Shown piece by piece: positions 35,861 to 48,001 of a DNA stretch of 64,000 bases (within the stretch, counting starts at the first letter, position 1; every line of letters starts with the position of its first letter). The position numbers were made by a program, and so were the translations under genes. The DNA comes from Monoplex corrugatus (taxonomy: Eukaryota > Mollusca > Gastropoda > Littorinimorpha > Ranellidae), in NCBI GenBank assembly GCA_030674185.1, contig JAPXFY010000015.1:29014685-29078684 (forward strand), in the 5' to 3' direction. A model generated the notes under the pieces. That model saw only the letters and a list, made by a program, of their open reading frames with translations, searched no databases and was not told where the DNA came from.

Positions 35861-36941
35861 CTCGAGCCAGAGGGGCCACATGCCCCTCCTTCATAATTTA
35901 TATTCAGCTGCAGGTTTTCGATTTGTATACACGAAATCGAAATGAGTATTTTTTTTCTTAAATCCCTGTTTAACAAGTATGTTTATCAAATTAAAACCCC
36001 ATATTCCTGACCATCCAGCCCCCATTGTATCACTTGTTCTCGCAAAGGCTCTCTTCAAGAGCCACAAAAATGAGGATCGATGGGAAGTAAATATTCAGCG
36101 CACGATGAAGCGAAGGGCCACCGATTGTTAAGGTGGATCACGTGCGGATCACGCGAGAGCCATGGACAGCTACATGAATCCAGCCAATGACGGAGAGCTT
36201 AACTGGTGGTCAGGTTTCCGATTTGATAATGCTAGTCAAACAGGAATTTAAGAAAACTATCTTCGTATTTAAAATGACAACAGGACATTTTCTTGCCAAA
36301 GAAAAGTATGCGATATGATGAACACAGACATTGTTTGCTTTGATGCCTGTGCACATGTACACACATGTCTGTGCACTTTATTTGTACCTGTTGTTGTCTG
36401 TGTTTTTCCTTTTGTTGTTTTGTCCGAGACTAAATACAAAATTAAATGAATACTGCTTGTAACACACACACACACACACACACACGCACGCACGCAGCGT
36501 GCATGCACAAGAAAGAAGAACAAGACCAAGTCTGTACTTTCGACAGCAATATAATCTGTAAGCAAATGTGTTTTCCAGCTCTTGCCCTCGCCGAGTCTAC
36601 ACAACACATAACTAAAAACATCAATGGCATTTTAGTGTTACAATATGCAAAATGTAACATGACTAAAGACTATTGAAAAACAAGGCAAAAGGAAGTAGAT
36701 TTTATACAAAGTAAAAGAGTCCAATGAACCGATTTGTTTGTTGAACAAGTGGAAGGAAAACTGTGAGCTTGAGAAGCTAAGGCCGAGTTTTGGATTTTTT
36801 TTATTCCATAGAGAATCTTCCGAATACATAAGATTGGAATAAAAGGGTCAGTTCGAGAATAGTGATGCTGATTTTTTTTTTCTGAGAATGTGCATATGAC
36901 TTGAGAGACTAGCTGTAACATTCGAAGCATGCTATTTCATT

Positions 36942-36947
<6 letters not shown>
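35861..36947. other. Unassigned sequence with short CA tract
   Basis: (CA)n at 36462-36490. Otherwise no recognisable gene, RNA or repeat. Confidence 0.35.

Positions 36948-36948
<1 letters not shown>

Positions 36949-36991
<43 letters not shown>
36949..36991. repeat. (CA)n microsatellite at the RTE truncation point
   Basis: Pure CA tract directly abutting the internal RT sequence of the minus-strand RTE; the element's 3' third is absent beyond it. Confidence 0.95.
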
Positions 36992-36993
<2 letters not shown>

Positions 36994-39070
36994 TTTTTCT
37001 ATCAATATTGAGCTTTTCCAGTTGGTTGATGAATTCTTCGTGTCTTACCCAATCAAAAACCAACAAAACAATAACATAAATCCCTGTTCAACTCAATTGA
37101 TCTTTCTGTCGGAGTTCTTAGGATGTATCTGGCGTTAATAGTTCCTTTCCCTTCAACGAATCCACACTGTTCTTCTGCTATTTCCATTTTGCTTCTATTC
37201 CTTGTCCTCATCATGATTATTCTTAAAAGAATCTTTGTCACATGACTCATCAAACTGACTGCGCGATAGTGTTGACATTCTATAGCCCCCGCTTTGTTTG
37301 GAAGTGCGATAGAAATTGACTGTGACATGTACTCAAGCCTTTTTCCGGTGTCATCAATTTGTTTGGAGGACTGTTACTTTTTCAATACCAAATTTATCTA
37401 CAGCCTCAATCATTTCTATAGTAATAATATCAGGTCCTGGGGCTCTTCCCTGTTTCATCGTTGCTATAACGTCATCTTTCATTATTAGTGGTCCTTCAAC
37501 AGTCTTTCCAATGTTGTGGTCTCCCCTTCTGTCATCGTCAAAAAAGTCTCCAATGTACACTCCCTATTCTTCTAATATTAAATCTTTTTCCATAACAATC
37601 GTGCCATCTTTTTGATTTTAAATTAAGCAACCAATTGGTGCGCATGTCTTTTTTGTACGAGTATTTCTTCAGTATTTCTGTACATAAACTTAGGGTCTGT
37701 TCTGTGTCGGTCTTCTATTTCTTTGCATTTATTTCTAGCCAGCTTCCTTAGCTTCACTGCACTTAATCCTGCCTTCCTTGTCTATCTTTTTGTATTCTTC
37801 TTCTTTTCCCGTTGCCTTCCTTCGTTCATCCATCAAGTGTAAAATTTCCTTTGGCGTCCAGTTTTTTTAAAAACTTTCTTTCAACTCTATAAGAACATTT
37901 TCACAAGCTTCATGTATGAGTTTTTCGAATTTGTCCATTGTTCCTCACTGTCACCATCGTCCTTCAGAGCATTGGATTTGTTTTGAACATATCCGCTGAA
38001 TTTTGCACTAGGTGATTCATCTGTCTTTAAAGAGTCCAAGATTTAGTTTGATGGTATTTTTGGTGTTTTCTTGTCTTCGTGTTTCAGCCTATATTTTCTT
38101 ATCACAGGATTATGGTCACTGTTGCAGTTTGCAGCTGGTAATGTTTTTGCTATCACTAAAGAATTTCTAAATCTCTTATTTATCAGGATGTAATCAATTT
38201 TATTTCTTGTGCTGTCTCCTGGATTGATATAAGTCCATTTTCTTCTGTTAGATTGTTCAAACCAAGTGGTTCTTTTTATGAATTCATTTACTTGTGCCCC
38301 CTCATAAAGTTTCTCTCCCCTTTCATTTCGCGTGGCAAGGCCACGAGGTCCAATTATGTAATTTTTTCTGTCCCACTTCAGCATTACAATCTCCCATTAT
38401 TATTGTAACGTTCAGTCTTGGCCGTCTCTAATTCTTCATAGAAGTTGTCAATTTCCTCAGAACTTGCGGATGCTGATGCATATATTTGGACGATGTTGAT
38501 ATCAAATGGTTTTGCCCTGTAATCTAGTAAAACGTGGTCTGATATAGCCCACTATCCTTTGATAGGCTGAGGTAGTAAACCTGACAGAAAATCACCGCTG
38601 CCTTGTCGTTGTCACTGGAAAGACCACGGCTAAGGGAGTAGACCCTGACAGAAAATCAGTGCCCACTGCCTTGTGGATAGTCATGGCCAGACAGAAAAAA
38701 GAGAACGCTATAAATAGGGGATCCACTGGAGCACCATTGTCCTGTAGGGGAAGTCATGCTGAGGAGGTGATACCAAACTGTCATCAGACTACTGTGGTCA
38801 GATTAAAAGATATAAGAATTACAACATGGAATTTTAGAACAATGCTTCAGAAGGCAAAACTAGTAGAAAATGTCAAGATAGACATGGAAAAATCGAATAT
38901 CAATATCTTAGGACTAGGAGAACCCAGATGGAAGGGAGCTGGCATGATAGCACTGGGCAAGCATAAAATCATATTTTCGGGGGTGTGTGGGTGGGACACG
39001 CATGAAAGAAGGGTAACCATCATAATGGGCAAGGACAATTGAAAATCTATCAAAGATATGGAAAAGGGGT
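36992..39070 (-). mobile_element. RTE-clade LINE with 5' inversion (twin-priming structure)
   Basis: The minus strand from 38565 to 36992 encodes the endonuclease from WAISDHVLL onward (FDINIVQIYASASASSEEID, RNERGEKLYE, RKWTYINPGDSTRNKIDYIL, NSDHNPV) and the RT N-terminal part (GRAPGPDIITIEMIEA, MSHVTKILLRIIMMRTRNR, CGFVEGKGTINARYILR). The plus strand from 38566 to about 39070 carries the same family's 5' UTR and endonuclease start (VMARQKKENAINRGS, ITTWNFRTMLQKAKLVENVK, GLGEPRWKGAG, RRVTIIMGKDN). The two halves meet head to head and together cover the endonuclease once. Frameshifts occur in both. Confidence 0.85.
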
Positions 39071-39099
39071 TTTAGTTAAAATAATTTACGCTATGTCAA

Positions 39100-39545
39100 A
39101 CAGATATTTATGAAGTTTTCGTTTAAACCTATGTAGTGATGCACAGGACTTCATGCTGGTGGGAAATGAATTCCAGAGAAACCTACAATAAAGGAAATTA
39201 TCGTTTTGAACATGTCTGATCTTGGTCTTGGAAGACAGAGGCTGTATCTTGAATGTATGCTACTGTTATGTGTGTGGCGAAGAATAAACGGTTCTGTTAA
39301 GTATTTTGGGTGGATCTGTGTACAGTCTTGTACATTTGTGTGCTTTTGTTGTACTTAAGTTGGTTTTTGAGTAATAACAGTCCTATTACTTTACATTTTT
39401 GATCTGTGGTTAGGGAGCTGTCAGTTACTAAGATTTCCCAGCTGTTCTGAACAGGAAATGAATTCTTTTTAATAGAGCTTAACAGCAACCATCCCATATT
39501 GTTGATGCATAATCAATACGGGATTTAATATGGGCAGCATAGAAT
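39100..39545 (-). pseudogene. LINE C-terminal relic (CR1/RTE-X-like)
   Basis: Minus-strand frames give FYAAHIKSRIDYASTIWDGC, LLLLKNQLKYNKSTQMYKTV, a HTHNSSIHSRYSLCLPRPRS segment, DMFKTIISFIVGFSGIHFPP and RFKRKLHKYLF-like end. This is the usual post-RT region: R.DY...WDG, then the R.....P.PR...FK.S..Y.G motif. Multiple frame changes. Confidence 0.6.
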
Positions 39546-39672
39546 AGTTTTTTTTCTCTTTTTTCTCGGTTTTTTTTTTTGTCTTGCTTTTTTTCTGCTT
39601 CAATGCTGATAAAGTATGAAAGCTTTCTCAGAAAAAAATAGATCCTTAGCGTTTTACTGATTTACCGAGAGA

Positions 39673-39759
<87 letters not shown>

Positions 39760-40744
39760 TGTTAATGAAAACTATATTATTATTCCAACATTTGTTGAAT
39801 AGCATTGGCGATCAATTAAAGAATGTATAGTTTAACACAACAATAAGATACATAATCAAGAAGGCAATAGAATACACTGTTAGAATCCTAGCTTATATGC
39901 GTATGCTTAGCGTTCATATTTGTACGTCATATAGTCAGCTGCGTGGTAGATGAGGCATAATTAACATATGATGCACTATAAGTTGGAGGAAAGGAAGACA
40001 AGTGAACAGCAGTCGAAAAGTCTTACAGTTTTAATTTGTCACTGGACTCAACAGAAAATGTAACTTGGGAAATGAAGCCACTGCACTATTAGCTTCAAAA
40101 GTTCTTGATCTCAGATTAACTCGTATTCACTGATGGGTCAGATTTCATTTTCACCTTTGGGCCAGTCAAGAAAAAAAAGATGACAGAAAAATGAAAATGA
40201 TGATCAGAGCATATTTCACCATCACCTGTTCTGGGTCGTTAATGCACCAGTGATGAGTTTTTGACAATCAAAAGTATAATTGCACGTGCGAAATGCAGAC
40301 AAATTGGCCAGTATAATGACGACGATTGTTCTTTTTTTGTTGTTGTTAATTTTTGTCTTGTCAACTGCGATTTGTATCTTGGCCTATTTGTTAAGTTTCA
40401 AAATCGACACAGATAGAAAACCCCTTTTGTGAATATCCCTAGGCTCGTAAACCATTTCAGCCTGTCTCAACTCCTGCTTTCTTTTCACAATATCTATCAT
40501 TACAGTCTGGTCCTACCAGTTAAATAAATAAGCAAATAACCAAATAAACAAGCACTGTCTTTTCTGCCAAAAATCATCCGTCTCAAAAACAAAAAGTTAA
40601 CGTGTTTCATCTGTCCCTCTTTTCATGAACGTGTCAAGCCGAATTCTTGAAACTCAGGATTCCACGTAGCTTTGTAATGATCCCATGGAAAGAGAGGCCG
40701 TTTTACGTAATAGGCAACGGTTTGTCGAATTAATGTAAATGTCT
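39546..40744. other. Unassigned sequence with (GA)n tract
   Basis: Pure GA from about 39670 to 39755. No gene recognised in the remainder. Confidence 0.4.
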
Positions 40745-41387
40745 TTGAACATTGTTTCCAATCTTCCATTTTTGTCCAGAATCCTTCTCGAGGCTGACGA
40801 GTTATCTACAAGCCAATACTTTTCTTCAACCTTTTCAGCCAGCCTATCGGAAAACCTACAGTACAGAAACTGCTTTCGTAAAAGTTGTTAATGATCTTCT
40901 GCGGGCTTCCATAAGGGAAAAGTATCCATTTTGTCAGGATCAGATCTTTCAGCAGCGTTTGACACTACTGACCATAACATCATGAGCTCAAGACTGTCAT
41001 CCACATTTGGCTGCGTACAACTGTTCTTGAGTGGTTCTAGTCGTTCCTTTCTTGTCGAACTCATGCTGCTGTTACCAGTGACATAAGGTCAACTCCATCT
41101 CTGCTGAAATGTGATGCCCCACAGGACTCTGTTCTGGGCTCTGTTCTCTTCACGATGTATTTACAACCACTCAGCTCTGTTATTAACTTAAACAATCAGG
41201 AACACTCTATCATTTGTTTGCTGATCATTTACAACTGTACCGTTCTGCTTACCTGAGAGACATCTCAAGCATTGCTAGAGAAATCAGGAACACCGTTGAG
41301 TACATAGCTGCCAAGATAAAAGCACACAACCTAAATATGAAGAAAAGAGTGAACTCATGTATACTGGTACAAAATCAAATCTTAACA

Positions 41388-41399
41388 AAAACAACAACT

Positions 41400-41445
<46 letters not shown>

Positions 41446-41500
41446 ACAACAACAACAACAACAACAACAACAATACTACTACTACTACTACTACTACTCA
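41388..41500. repeat. (CAA)n and (TAC)n microsatellite
   Basis: About 85 bp of CAA, then eight TAC units, inside the decayed L2. Confidence 0.96.
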
Positions 41501-41904
41501 AAGACCGTGGTTATCTCAGTCCGTACTATAGCCTTCAGCAAATCTGAAAGGAATCTTGTTGTTTCACGAAAGCTCATGTTAGCTAGTAGAATATAAGGAA
41601 AATCGGCCCATTTCTCTTCGCTGAAGTCACAAACAAGCTGTGTGTTTCTTTCATTCTATCCAGACTAGACCACTGCAACTCTCTCTTAGCTGGATTTTCC
41701 GATGAAGATCTATCCAAAATCAAATGAATGTAAAACAATGCTGTTCGACTTGTCCTACGGGAAAGCACGAAAATCACACGAATCCAAAACAGTACTGTTC
41801 GAATTGTCCTACGGAAAGCAAACGTTTCAGTGCAAAAGCGCTCTTGCAAAAACAGTCAAAGCAAGAATGAGTACAAAACAGCCACACTCTGCTTTCAAAG
41901 TTAG

Positions 41905-42155
41905 AATACCATGCCAACATATAGAATACCATGCCAACACATACAATACCATGCCAACATACAGAACACATATAGAATACCATGCCAACATATAGAATAA
42001 CATGCCAACGTACAGAACACCATGCCAACATGTAGAATACCATGCGAACATATAGAATACCATGCCAACATATAGAATACCATGCCAACATATAGAATAC
42101 CATGCCAACATATACAATACCATGCCAACATATGCAATACCATGCCAACATATAG
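41905..42155. repeat. 20-bp satellite array inside L2 coding sequence
   Basis: About 12 units of ATACCATGCCAACATATAGA with a few substitutions and one shortened unit near 41964-41980. Since 20 is not a multiple of 3 and the unit has no minus-strand stop, all three minus-strand frames are open through it; this is not evidence of coding. Confidence 0.95.
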
Positions 42156-42756
42156 ATTGACTGTCAGAACTTCATCTGATTTACAAAGCTTCCTAAGCTC
42201 TCAAGTCTCAAGAGCTTCTCTCTTAACCATACCTCGGTTATCACCAACAACTTGCGAAACGAAATCCATCTGTTTTTGGCATAACAACACAGAACTCCCT
42301 CCCAGCGTATTTCAAGACAAAGCAGTTGTCTCCTTCCTTTCAAAAAGCCTCTCAAAACATATCTCTTTCAGAAATATCTCCACAATCCATAAATCAGTGC
42401 TTGTGGCTCTTTTACGTCCAGCCATACTGCATTTGTCCAGGCCTATGTATATGCGTTTGTGTGCGCGCGCGAGTGTTCGTGTATGTGTATGCGGAGGGTA
42501 TGTGTGTGTTCAATGTGTGTAAACGTGTGTGTGTGCGTGTATGTACGTAATACAAACTCCTCACTGACAAATGAAAAAGAAATTTGTTGTTATTTTGGAT
42601 GAACTATGTTTATACTGTCTGGATTTATTGGTGTATGTATCCGAATTTGCACTTCATTAATGTATTGACATGGCATCCTGCCCCCTGTTTTTTGTAAAGT
42701 GCAAGGGGCATTATCTTTTTGTCCTATATAAATGGAATTATCATCATTATCATTGT

Positions 42757-42895
42757 TATATAATAATAATAATAATAATAATAATGATGATCATGATGAT
42801 GATAATAATAATAACAATAATAACAATATTAATAACAACAACAATAATAATAATAATAATAATAATTATCAGTTATTATTATTACTATTATTGAT
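42757..42895. repeat. ATT/ATG/AAC trinucleotide microsatellite at L2 tail
   Basis: Compound tract of AAT, GATGAT and AAC units terminating the L2 copy. Confidence 0.93.
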
Positions 42896-43585
42896 AATCG
42901 GCAGCCGATTACGTGGGTTTGGCAAACATTTTCTCATTCCATGGAAACGGCAATTTCAAAGCCACCACAAAAGAAATTTATACTGGGAAATGGCTCCAAA
43001 ATATTTTGAGTGGATATATAAAAGTCACTTATTCATTAACCTAACAGAAAAACATACCTAAGCTTATTACATTTTGTATCGTTAATATTCATCTGTAGTT
43101 GGTCAGGTTAAAGCTGAAAAATATTCTTCGTCGACCTTTTGTAAAAAAAAAAAAAAGTCTGCATTAGACAGCTCTTTCACTGTGTTGGAGTTGCAGATGC
43201 AAAGTGAATTTCCATTTTCTCGTGATAACGTGGTAAGCAACATAACACAATCAGTGGGCCTGTTTAAGTTTCATGTAAAAAATCAGTAGGCCTAGGAGTG
43301 TACCTGTAGTAAATGCAGAAACTGTGTAAAACTATGAGCACTTGGCAGGTAAAGATTAATAACCACGTATATTTTATGAGTGCGTCTACATAGAGATACG
43401 TTACTGTTGTGAGCGTGGTCGTCAGTTAACAAGAGCATAAGACCGAAAACGTAAGAAGCAAAGTCTGGAACTTGGTCTCAAAACATATCCTGCTATTTCA
43501 TCCTTTGCCATCTTACGTAACTAACTACTCTTTCAATTTCGAATGCCAAAATGTCCTGTTATGTGGTGTGATCTGTGTGTACGCG

Positions 43586-43589
<4 letters not shown>
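42896..43589. other. Unassigned sequence
   Basis: No recognisable feature apart from a poly-A run near 43144. Confidence 0.35.
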
Positions 43590-43670
<81 letters not shown>

Positions 43671-43725
43671 TGTGTGTGCGCGTGTGTGCGCGCGCGCATG
43701 TGTGTGCGCGCGCGTGTGTGTGTGT
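43589..43725. repeat. (TG)n microsatellite with GCGC interruptions
   Basis: About 80 bp of pure TG followed by alternating TGTG/CGCG, potentially Z-DNA forming. Confidence 0.96.
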
Positions 43726-44409
43726 TCAGTCATTAGTTCTTTTAACGTCTATTCATGCAAGTGTTCTTAGAGAAGCAGTGATAATGGATAATAAATGAAT
43801 TGGATGTGATGGACTCATGGAGGAGTTACCGATGGTGTCGCCACGGTCAGTATAGTGTTCTTTGGGACCACGTCTGTAGATAAATAGGGGTCGAGGGTGA
43901 AAGATGTCTTGTGGAAGAAGTTTGTGTGTGTTTGTATGTGCGTGCGTGCGCGCGAGCGTGCGTGCGTGTATGTGTATGTACGTGCGAGCGTGTGTTTGTG
44001 GAGGGGAGGGGAATTACAGGCGGCGCGAGGCCAGTAGGTTCTCCAGGTGTAGCTGGGTGGAGTTTGGGTGTGGTCCACATGGCCTGCGGAACATGTTGCC
44101 GTATGTCCAGATCCACTTGTTGGCGACTGCAACACATCCATCATTGTTATCTCAAAGTCTTTGTTATTCTCTATCTCTTCTTTGTCTCTCTTTAAGTTTG
44201 TAAGTCTGTCATACCCGTCAGCACTGTATCGCTGTCTGTGTGTCTGGTCGCCTCGAGTGTCCTTGTTTATTTTACCATTTGTGATCCGTTTTCACGAAAC
44301 TACTTACAAGCTGCACAAGCCAAGTTGTGCTAAAGGCCCGTAAAGATGATCACGGGTCAGATGATGATTTTCTGCACGTTGTCTTCTCTCCCAGCCTTTG
44401 TCCTGAAAC

Positions 44410-44410
<1 letters not shown>
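43726..44410. other. Unassigned sequence
   Basis: GC-richer segment at 44015-44140 with open frames on both strands but no domain I recognise and no splice context that I can defend as an exon. Confidence 0.3.

Positions 44411-44414
<4 letters not shown>

Positions 44415-44465
<51 letters not shown>
44415..44465. repeat. (CT)n microsatellite
   Basis: Pure CT tract of about 50 bp. Confidence 0.97.
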
Positions 44466-44471
<6 letters not shown>

Positions 44472-44599
44472 CTCCCCCAAACACCCTACACAAATTCCAG
44501 ATACGGCATATTCCAAGATCAACCTTGCTTACTTTCTCAATCCCGTCAAAAGTGATCATGAATAAGAACTCAAGATCTCATAGATGATTCCATTACCAG

Positions 44600-45660
44600 A
44601 TCTTTGATCCCACGAGACGGTGGAACTCTCCCCTCATCCAGCTTGACAAACTTGATCAGGAATGGTACACTCCATCAGCTGCTGCTTCCACAAATGGCTG
44701 TTAAAAGTTACACGGCAGAGCCTACCAACACATAAACCAGAAATCCCTCATAAATTGAGGTCAGATTGCGACAGAATCGTCAGCTCGACCCACCTGAACG
44801 CTGGGACTCTTTCGAAAACCCTACAGGTCGCCTCCACTTCCAGGCGCAAAGGTACCAATCCCTTTACAACCGCAAAAATAGGAAAGCATGGGTGTCTTGG
44901 TGCATCAAGAATCGGTTGATTAATCTAACCCTAAAACAATTATATAGCCTACTTCCACTTCCAGCGGGACCATGCACCGAACAATATCTGAGGTTACCGC
45001 TCCACCATCTGGACCATGTTCGCCTTAGCAGACTACACAGTTTTAGTGGTAGGTATACTAAACAGAGCATCGCATTCCACCATAACGACTCCATATCCTT
45101 GATTTTCCTTCAAGAGCTCAGAACACCATCCAACCGCTGGAAGGACCGTCACTTCGACTTCTATTCGTCCCTTAACAGATATTACAGACAAGTCATCTGA
45201 GGAACATTACTTCTATTCGGTACGCTGTTTCACTTGGTACTGGGATCACACCAAACCAAACACGCCACACGTAAACATCCTTTCTTCTCAAGCAATGAGA
45301 ACCACGAAAAAAAAAATCACTGCTGCTACAATACCCCAATGGATCTCCCAAACTATCTCCTGAGCTACCGATCGCCCGATGAGACACCAGCACATTGAAT
45401 CCCAGAGTTCACGAAATACTGGGGCCCCTGGCTACATTGTCGTGCTTTCATCGTTTTGTTTATTTGGCTAACAATTTAGGAGCAATGTATTGGCACTTGG
45501 AGAACCCTTTTATAAAATATTATCAAAGGGAACTTCACTTATCTGGGACATGGTTCCCACGAAACCTCATCTGACACTACACACTCTACCATTTCCGTCC
45601 CTGGGCCGTCAGTTCGAGCCTCAAAGGCGATACGTCCCTCTTCCATTCTTTACATTCGCA
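44600..45660 (+). mobile_element. DIRS-like retroelement relic, tyrosine recombinase
   Basis: The best-preserved DIRS copy here. One frame (44766-45197) gives WVSWCIKNRLINLTLKQLYS and RYTKQSIAFHHNDSISLIFL, resembling the N-terminal SAM-like part of DIRS recombinases. After a frame change YSVRCFTWYWDHTKPN, KITAATIPQWISQTIS and HQHIESQSSRNTGA resemble the catalytic-domain pattern PVRA...Y...T......ATISRWI...I....H..R...AS. Several catalytic residues are eroded (HQHIESQSSR instead of an intact HxxR). No terminal repeats were found. It shares blocks with 19200-19640 and 23110-23940. Confidence 0.7.
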
Positions 45661-46606
45661 CAAGGATAATTTTGCATGAAACAAGAAGAGGACTTCTTTC
45701 TCAAATCCCCTCCCCCTTTTTTTTTTCTATTTGATCTTACCGTTTTTAAAAAAAAAAAGCCCGCCCTATCCCGCTCGTATCACTCTGGTCCTCACTAGTG
45801 ACATCTTTAACAGGCATATGAACGGCACAAAGCAAGTTGAACAGAGGCTTGTCAAAAGGGAATGCCATCATGATTATCTATACCGGAACGATGCACAGGG
45901 ATGTCACTGATCGAAATTCTGGATCGCACATGTTGCACATGGTGCGTGCAATTAGCTAAACAGGGATTTGAAAAAAAAATATCATGAGAACTGAATGCGG
46001 TACAGATATCTGCCCTAATGTTTTCTGGAAATGAGCAGGAAACAAAGGAAATGGAGGAATCGACACTGCTGCTGACGCCAAGATAAGATAACTGAAAGCT
46101 TAAGCGTCCATCCCTTTCATGCAGTGTCAATTCAAAGTGCGATTCTCTTACATCATCAGCCGCATCCCCTTAAACCATTATAAAACGTGTCTCACATTCT
46201 CTGTTTCTACATGCTTTTCAATTACGGTGACGTTCAGTTTCCTGCTGCCTCTATACAGCAGTAACTTTACGTCTTTACGTCTTTGATTCGGTAGTTCAGA
46301 GGGTTTTGCCACTGGGGGAAGAGATTGGCATTAAAGGAAAGTGATGGTGGCCTTTTCACCCTGGAGGACATTTACTTTGGTTCTACGACTGAAAAATTAT
46401 CATCGTAGCAGGGTCCTCAGCAGTTGGGTCAAAACAGGCGCTGCAGAATCCGCCCACATGACACACGCAGCGCTGGGTCTCGTCTAGTAGTTGGCTTCAC
46501 GGTGGCTTGATACTGATGGTTCATAACTGACTCCCTGACACTGAAACTGAGAACCTGGTTTTAGTAATGTAGTCCGGTGAACTGAAATATGTTAGTGGTA
46601 ATGTCA
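45661..46606 (+). other. Mostly unassigned, with a 'Y' repeat fragment
   Basis: 45800-45925 matches the Y family (ATGTCACTGATCGAAATTCT, cf. 29395). The remainder has no recognised feature. Confidence 0.5.
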
Positions 46607-47862
46607 CTACCTCAAATCAAACCGAACCTTACAACAACCAAGCATCAACTCCTCACCTGTCTCACCTGTCGGCGTCACCGGGTTCGATGTCTGGACACCA
46701 CCATCTCCCTCCAGATCACTCTGTCTTGACTTCTGTTGACATCTTCTTGAATATTTAGGCCACTGACTTTGGTTATGTTCTCGATCTATGACATTGGAGT
46801 TCTGCCTTTCTTCCTTTATGCCACCGTTTTTCCTTGAAAGATGGTCCATGTTCTTGTTGCCTGACACATGGCCGATGTATTTTAGTCTTCTCTTGTTGAT
46901 GTCTGCTAGTAGTTTTCTGGTGGTATCAAGTTCTTCCAGGACACTTTCATTAGGTCTTCTGTCTGTCCATTTGACACGTAGTAGTCTCCGATAAAACCAC
47001 ATCTCTGCTGCCTCAATTCTTCTGCAATCAGTATTTCTCAGAGTCCAGGCTTCGCAGCCATAAATCACGACTGGCCGGATCAAACACTTTAGAAATCTAA
47101 CTTTCAGGCCATTGGGTATGCCTCTGTCTTTCCCGATATTGTTGAGTTGGACCATTTTTTACTTTGTCATTCCAATTTTTTTTCTTTTGTTTTTTAAAAT
47201 TTTTTAGGATCATCGCACTCAGGGAGGTTACCTTTGTGGTCACCTTTTTTTTTTCGTCCCATTATTTTTTACGCCACCTTAAGGCCACAGAAGCTGGAAC
47301 AGTTTTTATAATGCAATGATGATGATGTCGATGAGGATAATAATCATGATGCTATAGAGTTCCATCTATGATCGAGACTGCGTGACAGGGTTGTACTCTA
47401 CGCTTACTATCATAATATATCCTGGTGTCAACCAGGCCTGAGAGATACAGACACCTGTTGTGCTGGTCAGAAGATTTGAGCAACACCTCAATGATGCATC
47501 CGTGAAGGTCATTCCATTTCTTGTTTTGGTGTCTTTGGAGCAGGTTCCATCATCAGTTTTTACAGAGCAAAGATATTTGAAATCCTTAACATTTTTCTAA
47601 AGAAACTTTGTTAATTGTGATGTCATGATTGTTTTCAGTGTCTTTGCCTTTGGTATGTAGCACTTTTTTCTTGGCGTTCAAGTTTAGATCATCCTTTTTG
47701 CCCGCTGCATCTACCCTGTATATAATGCTTTTTATGTCTGCTAACTGCGCAGTATCATCAGCATAGCGCAGGTTTTTAAGATTTTTTCCTCTCATCTTTA
47801 TACCCATGCCTTCTATGTCAGCATCTCTCATGACTTGCTCCGTGTAGATGTTGAAGACACTG
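46607..47862 (-). mobile_element. RTE-like LINE C-terminal half (second family), split by a SINE
   Basis: The minus strand 47862-47517 reads FNIYTEQVMRDADIEGMGIK, NLRYADDTAQLAD (catalytic YADD) and KVLHTKGKDTENNHDITINK, then FKYL-like sequence. After a SINE, 47165-46607 continues KMVQLNNIGKDRGIPNGLKV, VIYGCEAWTLRNTDCRRIEA, AEMWFYRRLLRVKWTDRRPN, RRLKYIGHVSG and ends at 46607. It is 5'-truncated at the large LINE's 3' end. The post-YADD part is open. Confidence 0.82.
47175..47507 (-). repeat. tRNA-SINE copy inserted in the RTE
   Basis: 333 bp flanked by an exact 9-bp duplication GTCATTCCA (47166-47174 and 47508-47516). The body matches the other SINE copies (plus-strand CGCTTACTATCATAA, GAGTTCCATCTATGATCGAG). 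It lacks the tRNA head, so it inserted 5'-truncated. The minus-strand 3' end is A-rich. Confidence 0.85.
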
Positions 47863-48001
47863 ACACTGACACATGGTTTATTGTGAAGGCCACCGACCCA
47901 TACACAAACCAGGGATCGGGGGGAGGGGATTACATTGCTAACATACATCTTGCGTACTTTTCATTCGTCGTCCGTTTTCTAGTAGCAATGTACAAACATT
48001 T

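Larger units (their letters stand above)
40745..42895 (+). mobile_element. Decayed L2-clade LINE
   Basis: Broken frames read FQPAYRKTYSTETAFVKVVN, DLSAAFDTTDHNI, VMPHRTLFWALFSS (motif B eroded), a (CAA)n/(TAC)n tract at 41388-41500, LCVSFILSRLDHCNSLLAGF, then a 20-bp satellite (41905-42155), then SSDLQSFLSS, VFQDKAVVSFLSKSLSKHIS near the C-terminus. The 3' UTR (TG-rich at 42450-42540) ends TTTGTAAAGTGCAAGGGGC and CCTATATAAATGGAA plus ATT/ATC repeats, a typical L2 tail. A 50-bp local duplication lies at 41727-41816 (CTGTTCGACTTGTCCTACGG and CTGTTCGAATTGTCCTACGG). Confidence 0.75.

Noticed and set aside
41774..42151. Three overlapping minus-strand frames of a repetitive Trp/Tyr-rich protein
   Set aside because: A 20-bp stop-free unit opens all three frames; no start context or homology.
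43960..44150. Possible host exon with open frames on both strands
   Set aside because: No recognised domain, no convincing splice pair, and low-complexity TG/CGTG on one side.
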